DNA of 6,520 bases from an uncultured Actinomycetes bacterium. GTDB taxonomy: Bacteria; Actinomycetota; Thermoleophilia; Solirubrobacterales; Thermoleophilaceae. The stretch spans positions 1 to 6,520 of the forward strand of contig CAMLNW010000164.1 of assembly GCA_946481495.1 (NCBI GenBank), in the 5' to 3' direction. The translations under genes and the position numbers were made by a program. The notes beneath the pieces are model-generated. The model made no database searches, was not told the DNA's origin, and was given only the letters and a program-made list of their open reading frames with translations. Below are positions 1 to 6,017 of this stretch, piece after piece. Numbering within the stretch: the first letter of the stretch is position 1; every line of letters begins with the position of its first letter.

Positions 1-943
<943 letters not shown>

Positions 944-947
<4 letters not shown>

Positions 948-2140
948 CGCGCGGAGCCGGTCACACGACAGAGCTGGCGCGGCTCGTCGAAGCCCTTGAG
1001 CTTGACCTGGCCGATCCCCTCGAAGGTCAGCCGGCCCGAGGTCTCGACGTGCTCGACGACGGCACCGGTGGCGAGCACCTCTCCTCCTCGCGCGCGAGCG
1101 ACCACGCGCGAGGCGAGGTTGACCTCACGGCCGAAGTAGTCGCCATCGCGGTAGAGCGCCGCGCCGTAGTGGATTCCGATGCGCGGCTCCGGGCGCTGCT
1201 CGAACTCGTCCTGGAAACGAACGGCCCACTCGGTCAGCGCCTGGATGTCTTGGCCGACGATCATCGCCTCGTCGCCGATCGTCTTGACCACGCGCGCGTC
1301 GTCGGGCAGCGTCTCGGTGACCCTGTCCACGAACCGCTCGACATAGGAGAGCGCCTGCTCGTCGCCCTCCTCCTCGGTAAAGCGCGTGTAGCCGGCCAGG
1401 TCGCAGAAGCAGATCCCGACGCGCAACCGCCCGAGGTCGACCTCGCCGTCGAGCTCGACCTCCATGTGACCGACGACGTCCTGCGCCACGAAGTGCTGCA
1501 GGAAGCGACGGTGCAGGTACTCCATCAGCGCCGAGGAGCGCGGCAGCAGATCGCGCGCGAGGCTCTCCATCTGCTCCGCCATCTGCAGGCCACCGATGCC
1601 CTCGCGCATCAGCGGCTCGTGGACGTAGAGGTGGATCAGCCGCACCTCGGCGTCCGCGATCTGCGACAGCGCCTGTCCATAGACGCGCGCGAGCTGCAGC
1701 GACGCGACCAGCGGCAGGCCCGTCGAGAGCACTCCCGCCGCCTCGCGCATCGCCTCGACGTCCTCGTCCGACATCGCGTCGAGATCGCTCGCCGGCAGCC
1801 CGAAGCTGTTCCAGAGACGCTCGATCAGCGCCGGCGCCAACCCAGTCGCCTTGGCGACGTCCTTCAGCGAGGCGTCGCCGTCGTCATCGGGCAGCAGCTC
1901 CTCGATGAAGCCGAACGCCAGCCGGCCGTCCTCGGTCGCCTCCCTGATCTGGTCGATCGTGTGACCACGGTCACGCAACCGAGCGACGATTCGCGCCTGA
2001 GCGGCCGCGGCCGCGCTCCAGGGCCCCACGCCGCCGTCCAGCTGAGGGATGAGCCCCTCCTTGACCCAGCGTCGCAGCGTCGCGGACGACACGCCCGCGC
2101 GCTCCGCGACCTGGGTGAGGGTAAGTCGCTCGTCATTCAC
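944..2140 (-). CDS. Class III adenylate cyclase with N-terminal MerR-type HTH and Rv1264-like regulatory domain
   Basis: A soluble 398-aa protein predicted to make cAMP from ATP. Residues 6-32 are a MerR-type helix-turn-helix (LTLTQVAERAGVSSATLRRW, then KEGLIP). Residues about 45-225 resemble the regulatory region of mycobacterial Rv1264: an IRE helix, the DDDGDASL turn, GLPASDLDAM, a long LSQIADAEVR helix and HEPLMREG. The catalytic domain spans about 240-365. It has metal-binding aspartates D247 (CDLAGYTRF) and D290 (KTIGDEAM), purine-selecting K286 and D334 (GDYFG), and transition-state N341 and R345 (VNLASR), so all key residues for an adenylate rather than guanylate cyclase are present. 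The start is GTG at 2140; the ATG at 2136 is in another frame. The HTH begins almost at once, which supports this start. No Shine-Dalgarno sequence is seen. The gene is coupled to tilS and divergent from the fatty acyl reductase. DNA binding and response to ligands or pH are inferences from the families. Confidence 0.92.
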
Positions 2141-2150
2141 CGGGTCGCTG

Positions 2151-2156
2151 ACGCTA
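2151..2156 (-). promoter_or_regulatory. Possible -10 element (TAGCGT) of the cyclase-tilS operon
   Basis: On the minus strand TAGCGT lies ten bases before the GTG start of the cyclase. Initiation about seven bases downstream would leave a leader of only about three bases. No convincing -35 box and no Shine-Dalgarno sequence are seen. The 80-bp gap shared with the reductase gene (2141-2220) must hold the control sites of both genes; a short CAGC-N5-GCTG inverted repeat at 2188-2200 is the only symmetry noticed. Confidence 0.35.
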
Positions 2157-2206
2157 CAACGGTGAGAGGCCGCTCGCAGAACCGGCGCAGCCGCTAGCTG
2201 GGGAGT

Positions 2207-2212
2207 TAGACT
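2207..2212 (+). promoter_or_regulatory. Probable -10 element (TAGACT) of a leaderless reductase transcript
   Basis: TAGACT fits the TANNNT form of actinobacterial -10 boxes and ends eight bases before the GTG at 2221. A transcript starting about seven bases past the box would begin at or next to the start codon. There is no purine-rich Shine-Dalgarno sequence in front of the start, which agrees with a leaderless mRNA. No clear -35 hexamer is present. Confidence 0.5.
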
Positions 2213-2220
2213 CGCGCGGC

Positions 2221-4230
2221 GTGAACTACTTCGTGACCGGGGGGACCGGATTCATCGGCAGGCATCTCATCGAGGAGCTGCTGAAGCGCGACGGCACGAT
2301 CTACGTGCTGACCCGTGAGGGCTCGCGCGGGAAGGTCGAGGATCTCGCCCAGCGGCTGCATGCCGGCGAGGGACGAATCGTCGCGGTCCCCGGCGACCTG
2401 ACCCAGCCGGCGCTCGGCATCGACGCTTCGGTGCTGCCCGCCGACGCGAAGATCGACCACTTCTTCCACCTCGCCGCCGTCTACGACATCGAGGCCGACG
2501 AGCAGGCCGCGCAGCGCGCCAACGTCGAGGGAACCCGCCACGCGATCGAGTTCGCGAACTCGCGCGACGTCGGCCGCTTCCACCACGTCAGCTCGATCGC
2601 CGTCGCCGGCGACTACCGCGGCGTGTTCCAGGAGGACATGCTCGACGAGGGCCAGCGGCTGCCGCACCACTACCACCGGACCAAGTACGAGTCCGAGCAG
2701 ATGGTCAAGCGCGACGTCGAGGCGCAGACGCTCGTCTACCGCCCGGGGATCGTCGTCGGCCATTCGCGCACCGGCGAGATCGACAAGATCGACGGCCCCT
2801 ACTACCTCTTCACGCTCCTCAAGAAGCTGCGCGGCGCGCTGCCCGCCTGGTTCCCACTCGCCGGCCCCGAGGGGGGCAAGACGACGCTCGTCCCGGTCGA
2901 CTTCGTCGCCCGCGCGATGGACCACATCGGCCACCTGCCCGACGAGGACCTGCCGGGCGACACCTTCCACCTCGTCGACCCCGAGCCGATGACCGTCGGC
3001 GAGGCGCTCAACACCTTCGCGAAGGCAGCGCACGCGCCTCAGCTCGCGATGCGCGTCGACGAGAACCTGACCAAGGCCGTTCCCGCGCCGGTGCGCGCCG
3101 GGGTGATGGCGCTGCCGACCGTCAAGAAGATCCGCAACCAGGTCTACCGCGACCTCGGCATCCCACCGGAGGCGATGGAGGTGCGCGACTTCAGGTGCAC
3201 CTTCGACGCGCGCGACACCCAGCGGGCGTTGAACGGTACGGGCATCGCGGTGCCGCCGCTCGACAGCTACGCCGGCCGGCTCTGGGACTACTGGGAGCGC
3301 AATCTCGACCCCGCGCTGTTCCGCGATCGGTCGCTGACCACAGCGATCCAGGACAAGCGCGTCGTGATCACCGGCGCGTCGTCGGGGATCGGCGCCGAGA
3401 CCGCGGCCCGCGTCGGCGAGGCCGGCGGCATCGTGATCCTCGTCGCGCGCACGCGCGCGAAGCTCGAGGAGGTCGCCGAGCAGATTCGCGCCGCCGGCGG
3501 CACCGCCCACGTCCACCCCGCCGACCTCTCGGACCTCGACGACATCGAGCGGGTCGCGCAGGAGATCATCGACGAGCACGGCGGCGTCGACGTCCTGATC
3601 AACAACGCTGGCCGCTCGATCCGTCGCTCGGTCGCCCGCTCCTACGACCGCTTCCACGACTACGAGCGCACGATGCAGCTCAACTACTTCGGCGCGATCC
3701 GGCTGGTGATGGGCCTGATGCCCGCGATGCGCGAGCAGGGTCGCGGGCACGTCGTGAACATCTCCTCGATCGGCGTTCAGACGAACACGCCGCGCTTCTC
3801 GGCCTATGTCGCCTCGAAGTCGGCGCTCGACGCCTTCTCGCGCTGCGCGGCGCCCGAGTGCGTCGCCGACAACGTCAAGTTCACGACCGTCTACATGCCG
3901 CTCGTGCGGACGCCGATGATCGCGCCGACGGACATCTACAAGGCCTTCCCGACGCTGACTCCAGAGGAGGCCGGGGAGATGCTCTGCGACGCGATGATCG
4001 ACAAGCCGAAGCGCAAGGCATCGCGGCTGGGGACGTTTGGCGAGGTGCTCTACGCGCTGTCGCCGTCTACAGTCGACATCATCCTCAACCAGGCCTACAG
4101 CCTGTTCCCGGACTCGACAGCTGCGAAGAAGGGCAGCGACGCGGGTGAGCTGGAGGACGGCAAGTCGGGCGACGAGATGTCAACCGAGGCCGTCGCGATG
4201 GCGTACTTGCTAAAGGGCGTCCACTTCTAG
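2221..4230 (+). CDS. Two-domain fatty acyl-CoA reductase (Maqu_2220 / AcrA1 type)
   Basis: Likely reduces long-chain acyl-CoA (or acyl-ACP) through the aldehyde to the fatty alcohol with NADPH, feeding wax ester or ether lipid synthesis. The 669-aa protein fuses two Rossmann enzymes. The first (about 1-365) is an extended SDR: cofactor loop TGGTGFIG (6-13), VSSIA with S124, and Y151/K155 (YHRTK). The second (about 375-640) is a classical SDR: TGASSGIG (384-391), NNAG (461-464), NISSIG (513-518) and YVASK with Y529/K533. Both active sites are intact. Length and many stretches, such as the linker WDYWERNLDP (355-364), NNAGRSIRRS and ERTMQLNYFG, match my memory of Marinobacter Maqu_2220 (about 661 aa). 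Mycobacterial AcrA1 (Rv3391) has the same layout. In that family the second domain resembles Acr1, which makes the aldehyde, and the first is thought to reduce the aldehyde. A GTG start gives the N-terminus MNYFVTGGTGFIG. The stop is shared with the convergent gene. Confidence 0.93.
   Translation: MNYFVTGGTGFIGRHLIEELLKRDGTIYVLTREGSRGKVEDLAQRLHAGEGRIVAVPGDLTQPALGIDASVLPADAKIDHFFHLAAVYDIEADEQAAQRANVEGTRHAIEFANSRDVGRFHHVSSIAVAGDYRGVFQEDMLDEGQRLPHHYHRTKYESEQMVKRDVEAQTLVYRPGIVVGHSRTGEIDKIDGPYYLFTLLKKLRGALPAWFPLAGPEGGKTTLVPVDFVARAMDHIGHLPDEDLPGDTFHLVDPEPMTVGEALNTFAKAAHAPQLAMRVDENLTKAVPAPVRAGVMALPTVKKIRNQVYRDLGIPPEAMEVRDFRCTFDARDTQRALNGTGIAVPPLDSYAGRLWDYWERNLDPALFRDRSLTTAIQDKRVVITGASSGIGAETAARVGEAGGIVILVARTRAKLEEVAEQIRAAGGTAHVHPADLSDLDDIERVAQEIIDEHGGVDVLINNAGRSIRRSVARSYDRFHDYERTMQLNYFGAIRLVMGLMPAMREQGRGHVVNISSIGVQTNTPRFSAYVASKSALDAFSRCAAPECVADNVKFTTVYMPLVRTPMIAPTDIYKAFPTLTPEEAGEMLCDAMIDKPKRKASRLGTFGEVLYALSPSTVDIILNQAYSLFPDSTAAKKGSDAGELEDGKSGDEMSTEAVAMAYLLKGVHF
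4227..4230. other. CTAG shared by two convergent stop codons
   Basis: The palindrome CTAG gives TAG at 4228-4230 for the plus-strand reductase and TAG at 4229-4227 for the minus-strand phasin-like gene. The genes overlap by three bases, so no terminator can lie between them; each transcript must end inside, or run antisense into, the opposing gene. No hairpin followed by a T-run is seen nearby. Confidence 0.9.
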
Positions 4231-4535
4231 TCGCTGCCGTGCGGTAGCTCGTCGAGCCGCCGCTCTATCTCGCCGAGTCGCCTGTCGATCCGGCGCAGCT
4301 CGGTGCGCAGCGCCTTCATGTCGTCCTGGCTCGCCGGGAGACGGTCCTCGACGGCCGCCAGCACGCCCTTGCGACTACGCGAGATGTTGTCCTGGGCACC
4401 TTTGACGATGTCGTCGACGGCGTCGGCCACACCGCCGGCGGCGTCCTGAGCACGCTCGCGCGTATCGACAGTCGCGCGAACGGTCCGGTCGACCGCCTCG
4501 CGCAGGGCCTCCTGGATGTCGGGACGTTGGGGCAC
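4227..4535 (-). CDS. Small phasin-like coiled-coil protein (102 aa)
   Basis: A hydrophilic, helical 102-aa protein with no signal peptide or membrane segment. Residues about 10-63 form amphipathic helices rich in Ala, Asp and Arg. After LPASQDD (66-72) comes a heptad-type coiled coil at about 73-97 (LRTELRRIDRRLGEIERRLD), followed by a short acidic end. An amphipathic helix, then a Leu-Pro break, then a leucine-zipper-like helix is the pattern of phasins and of the PhaE C-terminus, which coat storage granules. It aligns, with one gap, to the 123-aa protein at 5296-5667, so the two are probably paralogues. The start is GTG at 4535, six bases after TATCCT. It is convergent with the fatty acyl reductase and divergent from the phosphorylase. 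That it is a gene is well supported; a granule role is inference. Confidence 0.78.
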   Translation of the reverse strand: MPQRPDIQEALREAVDRTVRATVDTRERAQDAAGGVADAVDDIVKGAQDNISRSRKGVLAAVEDRLPASQDDMKALRTELRRIDRRLGEIERRLDELPHGSD

Positions 4536-4541
4536 ACGGCG

Positions 4542-4547
4542 AGGATA
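4542..4547 (-). promoter_or_regulatory. Probable -10 element (TATCCT) of the 102-aa gene
   Basis: On the minus strand TATCCT ends six bases before the GTG start. Transcription would begin at, or just inside, the start codon, giving a leaderless mRNA. No Shine-Dalgarno sequence is present. It faces away from the phosphorylase promoter 34 bases further right. Confidence 0.45.
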
Positions 4548-4568
4548 GTCGCGCGGGCCGTCGCCAGT

Positions 4569-4581
4569 CGGCTTCGAGCCG
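4569..4581. repeat. Short inverted repeat CGGCT-TCG-AGCCG in the divergent promoter region
   Basis: A perfect 5-bp inverted repeat with a 3-base centre ends immediately before the TAGGCT box of the phosphorylase gene, inside the 59-bp divergent gap. It could be an operator half-site pair or a chance event in GC-rich DNA. No regulator is indicated. Confidence 0.3.
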
Positions 4582-4587
4582 TAGGCT
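4582..4587 (+). promoter_or_regulatory. Probable -10 element (TAGGCT) of a leaderless phosphorylase transcript
   Basis: TAGGCT ends seven bases before the GTG at 4595, the spacing expected when the start codon is the first transcribed base. There is no Shine-Dalgarno sequence and no clear -35 box. Confidence 0.48.
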
Positions 4588-4594
4588 GCCGCGC

Positions 4595-5299
4595 GTGACA
4601 GACCCGGCGACGCACCACCTGCGACCCGCCGCGCCGCTAGCCGAGCGGGTGCTGCTGCCCGGCGACCCTCACCGAGCGCTCATGGTCGCCCAAGCGCTGC
4701 TCGACGGTCCGAAGATGTTCAACCACAACCGTGGCCTGTGGGGCTACACCGGAACAGCCCGCGACGGCGAGCTGTTGACGATCCAGGCAACCGGCATGGG
4801 CGGCCCGAGCGCGGCAATCGTGGTCGAGGAGCTGATCGACCTCGGCGCGCGCACCTTGCTGCGGATCGGGACCTGCGGCGCCCTCCGCGAGGGGTTCAAG
4901 CTGGGAGAGCTGCTTGCCGCCGCGAGCGTGATCGGGACCGACGGCACCAGTGCCGCACTCGGCGGCGGCCCGCAGCTGACTCCCGACCAGGCGCTGACCG
5001 CGGCGCTGACCGCCGGCGGCGCACGGCCGGTGACGGCGCTGACGACCGACCTCTTCTACGACCCACGCGCCGATGCGCCCGAGGGATGGCTGCAAGACGG
5101 GGCTGACGTCGTCGAGATGGAGGCCGCCGCGTTGCTGGCGATCGCCGACCGGCGCGAAGTCGCCGCGGCGGTGTTGCTGGGCGTCGCCGACCTGCTGGCT
5201 AGCGGCGATCGCGAGCGGATCCCCGGCGAGGACCTAGAGTCGTTGGGGTTGGCGCTCGGCGAGGCGGGCTGGACGGCCCTGGAGCGGGTGGCCCGCTAG
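4595..5299 (+). CDS. Nucleoside phosphorylase family protein (PNP/UDP family, DeoD-like)
   Basis: Predicted to cleave purine (or related) nucleosides with phosphate to the free base and pentose 1-phosphate in nucleoside salvage. The 234-aa length is near that of E. coli DeoD (239). Visible motifs are LLPGDPHRA (20-28; R27 matches a phosphate-binding arginine), NHNRGLWGYTG (43-53; R46 could supply the arginine from the neighbouring subunit), TGMGGPSAAI (66-75), RIGTCGAL (90-97; R90 and T93 in the phosphate site) and VEMEAAA (173-179; ribose-contacting M175/E176). D199 in GVADLLASG would be the acid that protonates N7 of purines. The residue before it is Ala, where DeoD has Ser, and the following segment departs from DeoD, so exact substrate is uncertain: purine nucleoside, uridine and methylthioadenosine are options. 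GTG start. It is divergent from one phasin-like gene and convergent with the other. Confidence 0.88.
   Translation: MTDPATHHLRPAAPLAERVLLPGDPHRALMVAQALLDGPKMFNHNRGLWGYTGTARDGELLTIQATGMGGPSAAIVVEELIDLGARTLLRIGTCGALREGFKLGELLAAASVIGTDGTSAALGGGPQLTPDQALTAALTAGGARPVTALTTDLFYDPRADAPEGWLQDGADVVEMEAAALLAIADRREVAAAVLLGVADLLASGDRERIPGEDLESLGLALGEAGWTALERVAR
5296..5299. other. Second CTAG shared by two convergent stop codons
   Basis: TAG at 5297-5299 ends the phosphorylase gene and TAG at 5298-5296 on the minus strand ends the 123-aa phasin-like gene, the same arrangement as at 4227-4230. No terminator fits between the two genes. Confidence 0.9.
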
Positions 5300-5667
5300 G
5301 ACTTCTTGGCCGCCGGCTTACGCGTGGCGGGCTTGCGGGCGGCTGGTCTCTTGGCGGCCGCGGGCTTCGGAGCCGGCTTGGCCAGGCGCTCCTCGAGACG
5401 GTCGAGGGTGTCCTCGATCGACTCCAAGCGCTGCGAGACCGACCGCAGCCGACGAGTGACGCGCTCGATGTCGGCGGCCGAAGGAATATTCAGCGCTCCG
5501 AGCGCCGCCTCCTGAGCCTGAACCGCCTTCTCGCGTGCCTCGAATGCGCGCGAGACGGCGCCGCTGACGATCGGGTTGCCGATCAGCTCCTCGGCGAGCT
5601 TTCCCAGCGCCTCCTCGCCCTGCCGCGAGACGCGATCGACAAAGGTCATGTCATGGTCGGTGGCCAT
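5296..5667 (-). CDS. Phasin-like protein with Lys/Ala/Pro-rich tail (123 aa)
   Basis: Three parts can be seen. Residues 1-60 form amphipathic helix (DRVSRQGEEALGKLAEEL, then GNPIVSGAVSRAFEAREKAV). After a Leu-Asn-Ile-Pro break at about 59-62 a coiled coil runs to about residue 95 (RLESIEDTLDRLEERL). Residues 96-123 are a basic tail of KPAA/RKPA units ending KKS. Helix, Pro break and coiled coil resemble PhaE and phasins; a histone-H1-like tail after a phasin domain is known from Pseudomonas PhaF, which binds DNA and granules. It may therefore link lipid or polyester granules to the nucleoid, but a purely nucleoid-associated role is possible. I chose ATG at 5667 because TAGCCT lies seven bases ahead of it. 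An upstream start at 5790 would add 41 residues of Cys/Trp/Arg-rich sequence unlike the rest. Probable paralogue of the 102-aa gene at 4227-4535. Confidence 0.8.
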   Translation of the reverse strand: MATDHDMTFVDRVSRQGEEALGKLAEELIGNPIVSGAVSRAFEAREKAVQAQEAALGALNIPSAADIERVTRRLRSVSQRLESIEDTLDRLEERLAKPAPKPAAAKRPAARKPATRKPAAKKS

Positions 5668-5674
5668 CGGCGGC

Positions 5675-5680
5675 AGGCTA
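5675..5680 (-). promoter_or_regulatory. Probable -10 element (TAGCCT) of a leaderless phasin-like transcript
   Basis: On the minus strand TAGCCT ends seven bases before ATG 5667. TTGGCC at 5705-5700, 19 bases upstream, is a weak -35 candidate. No Shine-Dalgarno sequence is present. The box also decides the start, since the longer open frame would need transcription to begin upstream of it. Confidence 0.48.
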
Positions 5681-5901
5681 CAGGACGGCCAATGGACCGG
5701 GCCAAACCGATCAAGCCTGAATCTCAAGTTTAGGTCTAGGCTTATCCTGCGATGGTTAGCTGGACCGCCGAGCGAGCAGTAGAACTCCACATAGCTGAGT
5801 GCAAGCCACCGTACGGGGCTTGCGGAGCTACCTGCAGCTGCCGATACTCACTACACGGACGGCCGCAATATGCGCCGCTTTCCCCCAACTACCGATCCCC
5901 C

Positions 5902-5930
5902 TTGTACCTCTCCGAGCCGATAGCTAGCGT
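5902..5930 (+). promoter_or_regulatory. Candidate promoter TTGTAC-N17-TAGCGT for the secreted-protein gene
   Basis: TTGTAC (5902-5907) and TAGCGT (5925-5930) are 17 bases apart. Initiation near 5937 would give a leader of about 80 bases containing the hairpin and the Shine-Dalgarno sequence. Competing -10 candidates are TATCCT at 5743-5748 (leader of about 260 bases) and TATAAG at 5952-5957, which would start inside the hairpin stem. Confidence 0.35.
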
Positions 5931-5957
5931 TCTCTCTGCGCCCAGCAGATCTATAAG

Positions 5958-5998
5958 CTTGCGCGCGTCTAAGAGCGTTCCCGCCGGGGGCGCGCAAG
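5958..5998 (+). promoter_or_regulatory. Perfect 9-bp hairpin overlapping the Shine-Dalgarno sequence
   Basis: CTTGCGCGC (5958-5966) pairs exactly with GCGCGCAAG (5990-5998) around a 23-base loop, which may hold a small CCC/GGG helix at 5980-5988. The last three bases of the stem are the start of AAGGAGGAGA. There is no T-run after it, so it does not look like an intrinsic terminator. It could control ribosome access by temperature, ligand or protein binding, or protect the 5' end of the mRNA. Confidence 0.5.
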
Positions 5999-6005
5999 GA
6001 GGAGA
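5996..6005 (+). promoter_or_regulatory. Strong Shine-Dalgarno sequence (AAGGAGGAGA)
   Basis: This is the only strong ribosome binding site in the window. It lies twelve bases before the ATG at 6018, rather far. No other in-frame start codon lies between it and 6018, so it supports that start. Confidence 0.75.
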
Positions 6006-6017
6006 CCAATTCCCGGG

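Larger units (their letters stand above)
5681..6017. other. Lower-GC intergenic and leader region with hairpins, no convincing gene
   Basis: About 340 bp with roughly 59% G+C over 5701-6000, clearly below the flanking genes, and many otherwise rare triplets (ATA, CTA, TCA, TAT, AGA). It holds the promoter of the minus-strand phasin-like gene at its left end and the likely leader of the secreted-protein gene on the right. A 7-bp stem pairs 5801-5807 (GCAAGCC) with 5817-5823 (GGCTTGC) and may extend by TAGCT/AGCTA at 5792-5796 and 5826-5830. A plus-strand open frame at 5752-6021 is probably not coding. No tRNA or known riboswitch could be identified. Confidence 0.6.

Noticed and set aside
1049..2197. 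382-aa plus-strand open frame opposite the cyclase gene
   Set aside because: It lacks any recognisable motif and is rich in Arg, Leu, Val and Asp, as expected of a shadow of the cyclase, whose catalytic residues are all present.
2206..3750. 514-aa minus-strand open frame opposite the reductase gene
   Set aside because: It is the complement of a well-recognised enzyme; its Asp/Val/Leu/Arg-rich low-complexity content is typical of antisense frames in GC-rich genes.
5668..5790. N-terminal extension of the 123-aa phasin-like gene to 5790
   Set aside because: The extra 41 residues are unlike the rest, and a -10-like box lies between that start and ATG 5667.
5700..5900. c-di-AMP (ydaO) riboswitch on the minus strand, suggested by CAGCTAACC near 5753-5762
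   Set aside because: The other conserved blocks (GGAGGAACC, TTGGGGTGAAT) are missing, and the downstream gene looks leaderless.
5882..5901. 6C-type small RNA, from two CCCCC runs
   Set aside because: Runs are five, not six, and no stems enclose them as loops.
5958..5998. Intrinsic terminator
   Set aside because: No T-run follows the stem and a ribosome binding site and start codon come next.
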